A stretch of DNA of 64,000 bases from contig JAGTXO010000016.1 in the NCBI GenBank assembly GCA_019448385.1, positions 682,001 to 746,000 on the forward strand. Direction: 5' to 3'. Made by a program: the position numbers and the translations under genes. Positions 1 through 11,346 of this stretch are shown here, piece by piece (position 1 is the first letter of the stretch; every line of letters starts with the position of its first letter). Source of the stretch: Diacronema lutheri (Eukaryota; Haptophyta; Pavlovophyceae; Pavlovales; Pavlovaceae). The notes below the pieces were generated by a model, which saw only the letters and a list, made by a program, of their open reading frames with translations, was not told where the DNA came from and did no database searches.

Positions 1-175
1 CCGCGCCGATCGCCGCGCCGACCGCCGCGCCGACCGCCGCGCCGACCGCCGCGCCGACCGCCGCGCCGACCGCCGCGCCGACCGCCGCGTCGACCGCCGC
101 GTCGACCGCCGCGTCGACCGCCGCGCCGACCGCCGCGCCGACCGCCGCGTCGACCGCCGCGTCGACCGCCGCGCC
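1..175 (+). repeat. 12-bp coding tandem repeat (APTA)n
   Basis: Unit is gccgcgccgacc with occasional c-to-t changes (cgccg to cgtcg). It is read in frame as Ala-Pro-Thr-Ala and enters from outside the window. Confidence 0.85.
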
Positions 176-3100
176 GGTGCCCGCGTACGAATGGTGCCTC
201 TGGTGCGCCATCGTTGACGCCCTATCAGAGGGCACGCTTGTGAGCGCGCTCGGCAGGGGTGCGCGTGGCAGTGAGGTGACGGCCGCGCGTCACGCGCTCC
301 TTTCCCTCGCCGCCGCGCCCCTGCGGTGGGCGGCGGCGGGGCGGCTGCGCGGCGCGGCGCGCGCCGACCGCGCGGTCGGTAAGGGCTGGTCGGCCGCGGG
401 CGGCGCAGCATCTGCCGCCGCGCCAACCGACGCCGCGCCAACCGACGCCGCGCCAACCGACGCCGCGCCAACCGACGCCGCGCCAACCGACGCCGCGCCA
501 ACCGACGCCGCGCCAACCGACGCCGCGCCAACCGACGCCGCGCCAACCGACGCGTCTTTGTGGAGCTGCGGCGTGGCCGGGTCGGGCGTGGAGGGCACGG
601 TCAACAATTCCGGACGCACGGCAAAGTCCGGGGTGGCTACGTCCGGCGTGGAGGGCACGGTCAACAATTCCGGACGCACGGCAAAGTCCGGGGTGGCTAC
701 GTCCGGCGTGGAGGCGCGCGTGCTGCGCAGTTGGCTTTCGTTGCTCGAGCGCTGTGCGCGCGCCGAGGCCACCGCGGACGCTCCGTTGGTGCCGCGTCGC
801 GCGGACGCGGGTGCAGCGGCTGGCGGCGGCAGCGGAGGGCTGCTTCCGCGCGGCGCTCGCGGCGGCAGCGAGCGCGGCGCGCGCGGCGCAGCGGCCGACA
901 GCCGCATCGGGGCCGGCGGCGGCGGCGGTGCGTTGTGCACCACGCTCATAGGTCACGCGGCAGATGTGATCGGCGCGACGTGCGCCGATGCGCCGGCAGC
1001 AGCCGCCGCCGCCTCGGCGGGGCAGCGCGCGCAGCGCGCGGCCGCGCGCGCCGCCGGCGCGCCCGCCGAGGCGCCCGCCGGCGCGCCCGCGCAGCTGCGT
1101 GCGCCGGTCGCCGGCGCGGCGGCGTTCGACTTGCTGGCGCTGCCGCCCGCGGCCTTCGTGCGCGCCGCCGAGCGCCTCGCGCGCGCCACGGCGGGCGGTG
1201 GCCTTGAGCTGCTCGCGCGCGCCGCGCTGCGGCTGTGCGGGTCCGGCGGGGATGGGGACGTGCAAAAAGGGCGGGAAACGGAGCAGGCGTGCGGGGATGC
1301 GGCGTGCAGTAACGGCGCCGGCGAAAACGATGGCGGCGTGGGTGCGGTCGGTGGAGGCGCCGGCTGCTTCGCCTTTGGCACGCCGCAGCGCCGGCTCGGC
1401 CAGACGCCGCTCCGGCGCGGCGCGATGGTGGTTGCGTCGGCCGCCGGCACCGCCGCGATCAACGCCGCCGGCACCGTCGCCGCCGTCACCGTCGCCGCCG
1501 ACGCCGACGCCGCCGACGCCGGCGGCGCACTTTGCGGCGGCGGCGCGCTGGCCGTGAGCATGAGCCAGCCACTTCCGTCCGTTGAGCGCGTTTGCGTGCC
1601 GCCATCGCCTTACTCGCAGCCCGTGCCGGGCGCGCGCGTGCGCCGTGCGCTGCTGCAGCCGCAGCCGTTTACGCCTGTGCCGTTTGCGCATGGCGGCGGG
1701 AGCGGCGGGAGCGGTGGCGGCGGCGGTGGAGGAGGCGGCGGCGGTGGCGGCGGCGGGGGCAGAGGCGGCGCGGCATTGGTCCGCATCGTTGCCGCCGCGC
1801 TCGAGATCGACGCGGCGGGCGCGGAGCCGGGCGCGCGTGCCGCAGCGCTCGCCGCGGCGGCGGCGCCTCTTTCGACGCCACGCGCGCTCGCTCGCGTGCG
1901 CTGGCTGCTGGACGCGCGGCGCGGCGGCGGGGACGTGACGACGCGCGTCGGGCAGCGGCGAGCGGCGCGGACGGCGGCGGAGGCGGAGGCGGAGGCAGAG
2001 GCGGAGGCGGAGGCGGAGACGGTGAGCGCGGCGGCGGACGTGCAGGATGGCACGGCGGCCGGGTGGGCGGATGGCGCCGCGCAGCGACCTTCGGCGGTCG
2101 AGCCACCCGCTTCCACGCCCGTCGCGGGCCGAGCGCCCGCCTCCGCGCCCGCCGCGGGCCGAGCGCCCGCCTCCGCGCCCGTCGCGGGCCGAGCGCCCGC
2201 CTCCGCGCCCGTCGCGGGCCGAGCGCCCGCCTCCGCGCCCGTCGCGGGCCGAGCGCCCGCCTCCGCGCCCGTCGCGGGCCGAGCGCCCGCCTCCGCGCCC
2301 GTCGCGGTTCAGGCGCCGACGGGCGCGCCCGCCGCGGTTCAGGCGCCGGCGGGCGCGCCCGCCTTTGCGCCACGCCAGCCGCGCGTGGTGACGCCGCCAT
2401 TCGCACACGTGCGCGCTGCCGCGCCCGCTGGCGCGTGTGCGGAACTACTCGCTGGGGGGGCGCCCGCACCTGCCGCCGTCGCTGCCGCCGCGCGCCTGCC
2501 TGTCGCGAGCGTCGACACGATGGAGTCCATCCGCCGCGCGGCGGTGCGCGCGGCGATGCGCGCGGAGAAAGCCCGCCCCCTCACCTCGCGGCTGGGTTCC
2601 ACACCGCTCCCGCCCGCTATTAACTGCCCCCGCGCGCAATCTGTGACGGGTGAGCGCACGGGTCGAACGATGGCTGTCGCGCTCCCGCCCGCGCCGGTCG
2701 TGCGGCCGCTTAGCGCCGGGCACACGTGCGGTTTCGGAGGCGTGGCCGCGTGCGGCGGCGCGTGCGGCGGCTCGCTCCGCGCGCGCGCGATCACGATGGC
2801 GGAGGCATCGCGTCCGCTGCACCTCGTGCCGCCCGTCGGCCATGCTGCTGCCTTTGCCCGTGCTGCGCGTGGCGGCGCGTCGGCGCGTGCGGGCGCGCGC
2901 GCGCGCTCGGGCGGCGCGCGCGCTGCGGTCTCGACGGTCGCCGCGGTCTCGCGCTCGGCGCACCTGGTTGACCACGACGTAAGTGCGCATGCAGTCCGCC
3001 GTGCCGCGCGGATGCGTGCACGCCGCGCGCGCTGCGCTGCTTCGCTGGGCGCGCGCTGCCCCTTTCCTGCCCTTTCTTGCCCTTTCCTGCCCTTTCCTGC

Positions 3101-5325
3101 CCTTTCCTGCCCTTTCCTGCCCTTTCCTGCCCTTTCCTGCCCTGCCCTGCCCTGCCCTGCCCTGCCCTGCCCTGCCCTGCCCTGCCCTGCCCTGCCCTGC
3201 CCTGCCCTGCCCTGCCCTGCCCTGCCCTGCCCTGCCCTGCCCTGCCCTGCCCTGCCCTGCCCTGCCCTGCCCTGCCCTGCCCTGCCCTGCCCTGCCCTGC
3301 CCTGCCCTGCCCTGCCCTGCCCTGCCCTGCCCTGCCCTGCCCTGCCCTGCTCTGCCCTTTCCTGCCCTTTCCTGCCCTTTCCTGCCCTTTCCTGCCCTTT
3401 CCTGCCCTTTCCTGCCCTTCCTGCCCTGCCCTGCCCTGCCATGCCCTGCCCTGCCCTGCCCTGCCCTGCCCTGCCCTGCCCTGCCCTGCCCTGCCCTGCC
3501 CTGCCCTGCCCTGCCCTGCCCTGCCCTGCCCTGCCCTGCCCTGCCCTGCCCTGCCCTGCCCTGCCCTGCCCTGCCCTGCCCTGCCCTGCCCTGCCCTGCC
3601 CTGCCCTGCCCTGCCCTGCCCTGCCCTGCCCTGCCCTGCCCTGCCCTGCCCTGCCCCTGCCCTGCTCTGCCCTTTCCTGCCCTTTCCTGCCCTTTCCTGC
3701 CCTTTCCTGCCCTTTCCTGCCCTTTCCTGCCCTTTCCTGCCCTGCCATGCCCTGCCCTGCCCTGCCCTGCCCTGCCCTGCCCTGCCCTGCCCTGCCCTGC
3801 CCTGCCCTGCCCTGCCCTGCCCTGCTCTGCCCTGCCCTGCCCTGCCCTGCCCTGCCCTGCGCTGCCCTTTCCTGCCCTTTCCTGCCCTTTCCTACCCTTT
3901 CCTGCCCTTTCCTGCCGTGCCCTGCTCTGCCCTGCCCTGCCCTGCCCTGCCCCTGCCCTCTCAGGCGAGCGTGCTCGCTTGCACGCGCCGCCTTTGGTCA
4001 CGCGCCGTCGCCGCCATGTGCGCCACCACCGCGCACTCGGCGCGCGCGTTGCCTTGCGTGGTGCAGAACACGCAGGACTTCATGCCCATCTTGGACGCAT
4101 CTCCGCCAAGAATAATTAAAAAGAGGTCGTCGGCTGCGCTCGACGACGAGGCGCGCTCGGGCACGCTCGAGGACGACGTCAAGGGCTATAGCGACGGCGG
4201 TGGCAGTGACGGTAGCGGCAACGGTGACGACGGCGGTGGCGATGACGACGGCGGTGGCGGTGACGACGGCGGTGACGGTGACGGCAGCGGTGGCGGTGAC
4301 GGCGGCGATCGCAGCGGTGCCTGCCCAAACGACGGCGGTGGCGGTGACGACGGCGGTGACGGTGACGGCAGCGGTGACGGTGACGGCAGCGGTGGCGGTG
4401 ACGGCGGCGATCGCAGCGGTGCCTGCCCAAACGACGGCCCAGGGGAAAGGGTACGCCGCCGCTGCGATGCCGCGCGGCCGCGTGCGCTGCGCGTGCGCGC
4501 GTGCGCGTCACCGCACACTTAAAACCTACATGGGGCGCGTGACGCCCTGTATATGTCGTTGCCGATGTGCCGCCCCTTCCCCCCCTCCCCGCCCCGCCCG
4601 CCTGCGCGCTTGGCCAGGGCGCGGCGATGCGCCCGCACGGCTCGTTCGCTCCAGCCTCCGATGCGGCACCCGCGTCCGTCGCCACGGTCACCGCGCGCGC
4701 GCGCGCGCACGCCCCCGCCGCCATGGATGGCGCGCACGGCGCTGTGTGGTCGGACGACGACGCGATGGCAACGAGCGCGGGGCAGGCCCTCGCCTCCTCT
4801 CGCGCGTGCGCACGGGGCGCGCAGCCACCGCCGGCAGCAGCGGACGCCGGCGCGTGCGCGGGGGCTGGCGCGGTCTGCGCCCACCCGGCCAAGCGACGCC
4901 TGGAGGGCCTGCAGGGCGCAGCCGGCGGCGAGGCGGAGCGGCGCGGCCGCGGCAGACAGCGCACGGCTCGGGCGCACGCGGGCAGTGAGGCGGGCGGCGA
5001 CTCGCCAGCGCCGGCGCTCGCCTCGCCCAGCCAGGCGCCGAGCGTGCAACCCGTTACGGCAGACGGCGCGTGTGCGGCGGACGCCCTGCTCGCTGCTCTG
5101 GGCGCGCTCGCCACATTGCCACCACCGCAGCTCGCCGCCGCGGTGCACGCCGCTGCCGCACGCCTCGGCGATTGGCCGGGTCGAGGCGCCGCATCCGCCG
5201 CGCACGCAGTCGCGCGCGCGCTCGGCTGCGCGCGCGGCGATGAGCGCGCAGGTGCCGACCAGCTCCGGTGCATGCGCCCATCCCCGGCGGCGCACATGCA
5301 CTTTATTGATCTGACTGACGATTAG
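1..5325 (+). CDS. Large Ala/Pro-rich repeat protein, 5' partial, three exons
   Basis: Not recognised as a known family. Exons are 3-2978 (frame open from the window edge), 3965-4450 and 4618-5325, giving at least 1,389 residues. Both introns are phase 0: GTAAGT at 2979 to a CTCTCAG acceptor at 3964, and GTACGC at 4451 to TTGGCCAG at 4617. There is no credible ATG near 177 (that codon is GTG), and the APTA repeat runs in from the left edge, so the start lies upstream. Exon 1 is low-complexity, with four different tandem repeats separated by Ala-rich helical stretches. Exon 2 is Asp/Gly-rich. The C-terminus, HFIDLTDD, resembles a SUMO-interacting motif (hydrophobic core plus acidic tail). It is convergent with the ABC transporter, 71 bases apart. 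A nuclear role is only a guess from the SIM-like tail. Confidence 0.6.
417..556 (+). repeat. 15-bp coding tandem repeat (APTDA)n
   Basis: About nine near-perfect copies of gccgcgccaaccgac keep the reading frame. It looks like a lengthened relative of the 12-bp unit at the left edge, with an inserted Asp codon. Confidence 0.85.
585..714 (+). repeat. 60-bp direct repeat in coding sequence
   Basis: Two full identical copies (585-644, 645-704) and the start of a third. Each encodes a 20-residue unit beginning GVEGTVNNSG. It is far less GC-rich and less Ala-rich than its surroundings, and the identity of the copies implies a recent duplication. Confidence 0.85.
2125..2306 (+). repeat. 30-bp coding tandem repeat (ASAPVAGRAP)n
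   Basis: About six in-frame copies of a 30-bp unit (gtcgcgggccgagcgcccgc and following bases), then degenerate copies to 2360. Confidence 0.8.
3060..3960 (+). repeat. Intronic (CCCTG)n / (CCCTTTCCTG)n satellite
   Basis: About 0.9 kb of alternating blocks: a 10-bp unit (ccctttcctg) and its 5-bp relative (ccctg), each block repeated several times. The array fills intron 1 of the first gene and ends directly in the acceptor tctcag at 3964. It is entirely pyrimidine plus G on the sense strand. All translated frames through it are repeat artefacts. Confidence 0.9.
4186..4440 (+). repeat. (GACGGC)-type coding repeat in exon 2
   Basis: Imperfect ggcggtgac / gacggc hexamer-nonamer repeats coding Asp/Gly/Ser, including a duplicated block of roughly 100 bp (near 4262-4336 and 4364-4438) that ends in GACPNDG both times. 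Confidence 0.75.
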
Positions 5326-5396
5326 CCCCCCTCTCTCCAGGCTGATTTCACCCCTCACGCGCGATCGTCATTCGTCTGTGTTCCGGAGAGGGACGC

Positions 5397-8300
5397 TCAC
5401 TGCACCTCGTCGTCGTCAACCTCGTGCACCGCCTGCGCGCGCTGAAGCAGCGAAGCGAACACGCCGCCGTCGATCTGTGCGAGCTCCGCAGGCGGGCCGC
5501 TCTCGACAACCTTGCCCGCAGCCATCACGAGCACGCGGTCCGCGCCGAGGATCGTGTGCAGCCGGTGCGCGATCGTGAGAGTCGTGCGGCCGGCACAATC
5601 GCGTTTAAGCGTTTCTTGGATGATTTGATCGGTACTGTGATCGATGGAAGCCGTTGCCTCGTCGAGAACGAGCACGCGCGACGAGCGGAGGAGTGCGCGG
5701 CCGAGGCAGAGCAGCTGGCGCTGCCCGACCGACAGGTTCAAACCGCCGCCCTCGACGGGCATCGCCAGACCTGAGCCGGAGTGCGCGCGCATCGTCCGGG
5801 AGTCCGGGGGTCCGGGGGGCGGTACGGCGCGTCAGCGCATGGCGACGGTGCGCGCGCGCGCGGGGTCAACGGCGCGAGAGCGCGCGCGCTCCGAGCGGCG
5901 CGGATGGCGGCGGGGTGCAGGCTGGATCGCACCGTGCTCGTTTGCCTCGACCACTTCAAAGAGCCGGCAGCGGCGAAGCGCGTCCCACACTGCGACGTCC
6001 GAATGTTCCGAGAAGGGGTCGAGGTTTGAACGCACTGTGCCTGAGAAGAGCACTGGGTCCTGCAGACACGGACAGGCACGGAGAATGACAGAGTCAGACA
6101 CAGCGCCAGAGGCAGACACAGCGCCAGAGGCAGACACAGAGGCAGACAGGCAGGCGATAGCGGCGGGCGAACAAGCGCGCAGCAGGCAGGCGCGCATGGC
6201 GGGGATGGCGAACGACCGTGAGCTGCGTTCTGCGGAGGCTGGGCTGCGCTGATGCGCATTGGGCTGAAGGGCGGGCTGGGCGGCGCTGATGCAGAACGCG
6301 GGCTGTGCTTATCATCGGCGCACGGGCTCTGCGCTCGCCTGCGGGATGATCGAAAGGGCGCTGCGCAACGCCTGCAAGTCGAGGGACGAGATGTCAATCC
6401 CGTCGATACGGATGCAGCCTGCACGGGCCGAGCGGGTACGGGCACGATGGCGGACGGGGACGGACGGGGTCAGGCGAGGCACAAGCCGCCAAGCGTGGCG
6501 CGCGCAGCGGCGCCCGCGCGCGCGCCACGCGCGACGTCGGCGCGCGGCGCAGCGCGGCGCGGCGCTTCGTGGCGCTGCGCCCTCCCGCCGCGGCGCACCG
6601 GCCGAAAGCGGCACGATGCGGTAGAGCGCGAGGAGGAGCGAAGTCTTGCCCGAGCCGGTGCGCCCAACGATCCCCACGTGCTCGCCCGCCTCGATCTGGC
6701 ACGAGAGCGAATGGAGGACAAGCGGCAGGTTTGGGCGGTACCGCATGCAGACGCCGTCAAGACTCAACCGGCCAGCGCTCGGCCAGCCGGACGGCGGCGC
6801 GAGCTGGAGCGCGGCGGGCGGCTGCTCGGCATCGAGGCGGCAGTAACTGTCGATCCGCTCGACAGCGACCATCTGCGTCTCGAGCGTCGTAAAGACGCGG
6901 ATCAGCCAATTCAAATAGTCCGTGAGTACGAGCGAGTAGGAGAGTGATAGGCCTGCCGTACCCGCGGACATGCGGCCGGCGTGCGCCTCGAAGACGCAAA
7001 GCAGCGCGGCGAGGCCGGTGAACGAGTTGCCCAGAAACTCGAGACGCACGCCAAGCCACCGGTTGATCGAGAAGGAGACAAAATAGGCGCGCAGGTTCGA
7101 ATCAAAGAGCGCGGCTGAGCGGTTGACGAATTCGGACCGTTTCTCGTACGCGCTGATCGTGCTCGCGCCGTGCAGGCTCTCGGCAAAGCCGGCGTAGATG
7201 GGCGACTTGGAGACCGAGTCGAGCCGCGTGATTTCACGGCTCGAGCAGCGGTACAGATGCGCGTAGTTCGCGTAGAGCAGCGCGATGGGCAGGAGCGCGA
7301 GGCCAACGTACGGTGCTGCGTACAGGACGATGGTCAAAATGCCCACAATATTGAAGAGGCACAAGAAGAGCTGCTGCGTCGTCGCACGCAGCTGCACGTC
7401 AACCACCTGCAAGTCGCCGGAGAAGCGGTTGAGGATCTGACCTATTGGCGTTGCCTCGAAGAAAGCCATGGGCGAGCGCATCACCGAGCCGAGCGCCGAC
7501 GCGTGCAGCCGCCTGCCCGCCTCGACGGACGCGAGCGCGACGACGAGCGCGCGCGCGTACACGGTCGCCGCCGCGCCCAGAGTCAGCGCCGAGTACACAG
7601 CCACGTAGTACTCGGCCGAGCGCGCGGCGGGCCCGCCCGCGCGCGCGCGCGCGCCCGCGCCCGCCCACACGGACAGCCATGCTGATGAGCCGAGCTGTAG
7701 GGCCTGTGACAGGGAGTAGAGGACGATGAGCGATCCGATCGCGCGCGCGCCAAGCGCGAGCAAGTAGAGCCGCCAGACGTGCAGCTTGACGCGCCCACGC
7801 TCACGCCCCTCCGCCGCGATGATGCGGCCGTGCGCCGGCGGACCGGGCGGCGGCGCGGGCGGCGCGCCCGCCGACGCGCCCACGGCCGCCACCGAGCCGT
7901 GCGCCCCGCCGTCCGCGGCGGGCGGTTGCTTGCGCGGCGAGCCGGCGGGCTCGGGCGGCGCGGCGCGCACGGGCGCGCGCGCGCTGCCGCCGTCGCCTTC
8001 ATCACCGGCCACCGCCGACGCGCCGCCGCCGTTGGCGCCAGCGCCTGCGCCGCCGCCGTTGGCGCGCGCGCCCGCGCTCGGCGCACCGGCCGCGGGCGCG
8101 CAGCCGCCGAGCCCGGCGGCGGCGGGCTCGATGTGGCCTGCCGCGACGAGCTGCGCAGGGCTGCCCTGCGCCTCGATCACGCCGTCGCGCATCAGCACGC
8201 CGCTGTGCGCGAGCCGAAGCCATTGTGTGTGGTGCGTCACGAGGATGATCGTCTTGTCCGCGAGGAGGCGGGACACACACTCGTTCACGATGTGCATGCC

Positions 8301-11042
8301 CACCTCCGCATCGACGGCGGAGAGCACGTCGTCGAGCAGGTAGACGTCTGCACGCGCGTAGCACGCGCGCGCAAGCGCGACGCGCGCCTTCTGCCCGCCC
8401 GACAGGTTGATGCCCCGCTCGCCAATCTCAGTCGAGTCGCCGGCGGGCAGAGAGGCGATGTCGGCGCCGAGCGCGCACGCCGCGACGACGGCGGCGTAGC
8501 GCTCGGCGTCAAAGGGCTCGCCGAAGAGCACGTTGTCGCGGAAGGACAGGTTCTGGATCCACGCCTCCTGCGCGCAAAAGGCCACGCGCCCGCGCACGGC
8601 GACGTGGCCCCGGACGAGAGGGATCTCATTGGTCAGCGCCGAGAGGAGCGACGACTTGCCCGAGCCGACGGGCCCGGCGACGATCGTCAGCGTGCGCGGG
8701 CGGACGCGCAGGTCGATGCCGCGCAGCGTCGGCGCGTGCGCGAGCGCCGCGCCGCCCGCGGACGCCTCGCGCGAGAGGGCAGACGCTGCGCTCGCAGGCG
8801 GCGCCGGCCCGTGCGCGCGCGCGCGCGCGCCCGTCGCGCTGCGCGCGACGGGCGGCCACGCGAAGTCGCACTCGTCGAGGATGAGCACCGGTTGCTCCCA
8901 CTCAGCGAGCGCGTCGCCATCCGCGCCGCTGTCCGCCGCGCCTGGTGCGCCGTCCGCGGCCTGCGCGCGCGCTGGCGGCGGTCGCGCGAGCGGCGCGCCG
9001 GCGCCGGGCGGCGGCGGCGGCGGCGGCGCCATGTAACGGTTGTACCCCTGCCTGCGTAGCTCGAGGGCACGTGCCCACTCGGCGTCAGTGGCGCAGCGGT
9101 ACTCGCTCACTTCGGGCGCGGCGAAGAAGTCACCGAGCCGCCTGCACACGACGAGCACGTCCACGACCCGTGTGATGGACGACGGGATCGCATTGAGCGG
9201 GAAGCGGAGCACATTAAAAAGTGAGAGCGACGTGAACGCCTTGGATGCGGTGAGCTCGTTGCCGAGGAGCACGTAGACGATGAACGTCGCGACCGTCACG
9301 AAGAGCGGGGTCGCGCCCCACAAGAAGGTGGAGAAGGCGCCGAGGATTGCGTTGCGCCGCACCTCCGCCAACTCCGCGTCGCGCAGACGGCCAACCGCCT
9401 GTGCGAACGATGGTTCCCACGCGAAGAACTTTAAAATCCGCATCCCCGAGACGACCTCGTTCGTAAATTTGACGCGCCGGTCGCGCGCCGCCATCGTCCG
9501 CTTCGTCAAGCTCATCTGCATCTTCGCCACCTTCGTGTTGAGCGGCATCAGCAGCGTTAGCACGAGCACGCCAGCGAGGCCCGCCGGCCCGACCTGCGCC
9601 CACAGCATCGCCGTTGCGAGGACCACCTGCACCCACGCGCTCCAGATGAGGTGCAAGTACGGAAAGGCGTCGCCGAGCTTCGCCGCGTCGATCTGCATGA
9701 ACGAGACGATCGCGCCCACGCCGAAGCGCGCCTTCGCTTCGTACGAGAGCGAAAGCGCTTTCCGGTAAACTGCCTGCCCGATCCCGGCGCGCGCGCGCAG
9801 CGAGAGGATGTACCCGCGCTGGAAGTACTGGCCGATGGCGAGGGACTGGATGGTCGCGCCGAGGAAGAGCACCGCCGTGTACCCGTACACCGTCTCGATC
9901 GGCTCGCTCGTCGACCCCTCGATAAAGGCGGTGATGCGCGCGATCATCAGCGGACCAATGAAAACCGCACCGTCGTTCACGAGCTTCAGCAGTCCGGTCG
10001 CGCAAAAGTAAAGTCCGTATGTCCGGAAGAGCGCGGCGAGGAAGGAGGGCGCGCCGCCGCGCGGCGTGCGCAGCTGCTGCTGCCGCCAGCTCGCCTCAAG
10101 CAGCCGTTGGTTGTGCACGGCCGAGCTGACGGCCGGCGTCGCGAAGAGGTCCGCGTGCTCGAGCGGCCGCGCCGCGCCGAGAACGAGCAGCACGTTGCAC
10201 CAGCGGAACGTGAGCCGGTCCCAGAAAGAGGCGACCTCGTCGCCCGCCAGGCGCGGCCGCGCCGCGACGCCCGCCGTCGGCGCCATCGTCGCCGCGCCGC
10301 CGGCCGGCGCGGGCGGGAGAGGGAAGGATGGCGGCGGCGGTGCGTGCGCGCCGCCACCGTCGCCTCCGCCGGCGGCCGGGCGCGTCCACGAGTCCATCTG
10401 GAAGAGGCCGCAGCCGCCGAGGAAGAGGGCTGGCACGTAGCTCGCCACGCGCAGCGCGAGCAGCACGCCGCGCGCGCGCGCGCGCGCCGAGCCCGAGTCG
10501 CGCGCGCCGCCGTCGCCAAGCGCCTCGAGCGCGAGCACGTCCGTGCGCAGCTGGAGCGTGCGCGGCAGCACGGCGAGGATCCACCAGAGGCGGAGCGAGC
10601 GGCACGGCTGCTTGTCCGACGCGGCCTCGCGGAACACGAGCCACGCGCACGCCGCCCACGACGCCGTCGTGCACGCCGCGCCGACGAGCGCGACGCGCCG
10701 CTCGGACGCGAGCGCCGTCCCAGCCGTGCTCGGCAGCGCGGCGTACGCAAGGACGGCAGCGGAGACGGCGGCAAGCGCGAGCGACGCCGCCTGCTCGGCG
10801 CGCTGCAGCGCGGGCACCGCCGCACGCTCTGGCTCGCCCTCGTCGCCCGCCGCAAAGTCGGCGAGCAGCGCCCGCCGGCGCGGGTCGGCGCCGCCGCCAA
10901 AGCGCGTCGAGAGCGAGCGCGCGCGGTGCACGCACACGGCGAGCACGAGCGCGAGAAAGACGGGCGCGAAGACCAGGTCGTGCACCCACTCGGGCACGTC
11001 CACGTAGCGCACGAACGAGCCCGACGCCGCGGCGAGCGACAT
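5397..11042 (-). CDS. ABCC (MRP)-type ABC transporter, full length
   Basis: ATP-driven exporter of organic anions or conjugates, in plasma or vacuolar membrane. Four exons: 11042-6599, 6418-6339, 6059-5933, 5770-5397, total 1,674 residues, frames 1-0-1. Start is the ATG at 11042 (MSLAAASG); upstream frame has only a GTG. Order: N-terminal TMD0, TMD1, NBD1 (Walker [10 protein letters not shown] near residue 787, LSGGQ, Walker [10 protein letters not shown]), TMD2, NBD2 (Walker [10 protein letters not shown] near 1459, [19 protein letters not shown], His loop IAHRLHT). Both NBDs look complete, although NBD1 has LLDD where NBD2 has LLDE-like DEATASID, usual for ABCC asymmetry. Introns 1 and 3 have GTGCG donors; intron 2 (6338-6060) is GC-AG between SIIPQ and DPVLF, exactly restoring the family consensus. 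Substrate cannot be told. Confidence 0.93.
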
Positions 11043-11152
11043 GCCTGGGTCTTGTCGGGAGTGCGATGCACGCCGAAGGGCAGGGACGCAATGGACCAAC
11101 TAGAAAGTCCGGCAAAAGGGCCGTCCGAAGAAGTTCCGACACCCGCACGAGG
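11043..11152. promoter_or_regulatory. Short divergent intergenic region, ABCC / RIO1
   Basis: 110 bases separate the two start codons, so both promoters and 5' leaders must fit or overlap here. I see no TATA element. The ATG at 11064 is in frame with RIO1 and is an alternative start that would shorten this gap. Confidence 0.5.
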
Positions 11153-11306
11153 ATGGGGGAGGAGCACGTGGAGGCGTTGGACGGCGTCGACCTGCGAGCG
11201 TTGTCGGCGGAGGCCGGCGCGGCGATGGTCGAGCTAGGTGGAGACGCTGGCGACGTGGAAGTGAGGGTACACGTGCATGACGACGACGGCGGTGACGGCG
11301 GCGGCT

Positions 11307-11346
<40 letters not shown>

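Noticed and set aside
225-2408. 727-codon minus-strand ORF over the first gene
   Set aside because: Arg/Gly/Ala shadow of GC-rich repeats on the plus strand; it has no introns, motifs or composition of its own, and the plus frame is joined by consistent phase-0 introns.
3060-3960. Telomere-like repeat
   Set aside because: The (CCCTG)n unit differs from TTAGGG/TTTAGGG types and the array is inside a gene, not at an end.
2445-4001. Long minus- and plus-strand ORFs through the (CCCTG)n array, coding (AGQGR)n or (PCPAL)n
   Set aside because: A 5-bp repeat is open in every frame on both strands; the array lies between a canonical donor and acceptor.
10328-11152. 275-codon upstream extension of the RIO1 frame
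   Set aside because: It overlaps the start of the ABCC gene antisense and is Arg/Ala-rich noise; the ATG at 11153 is a natural start.
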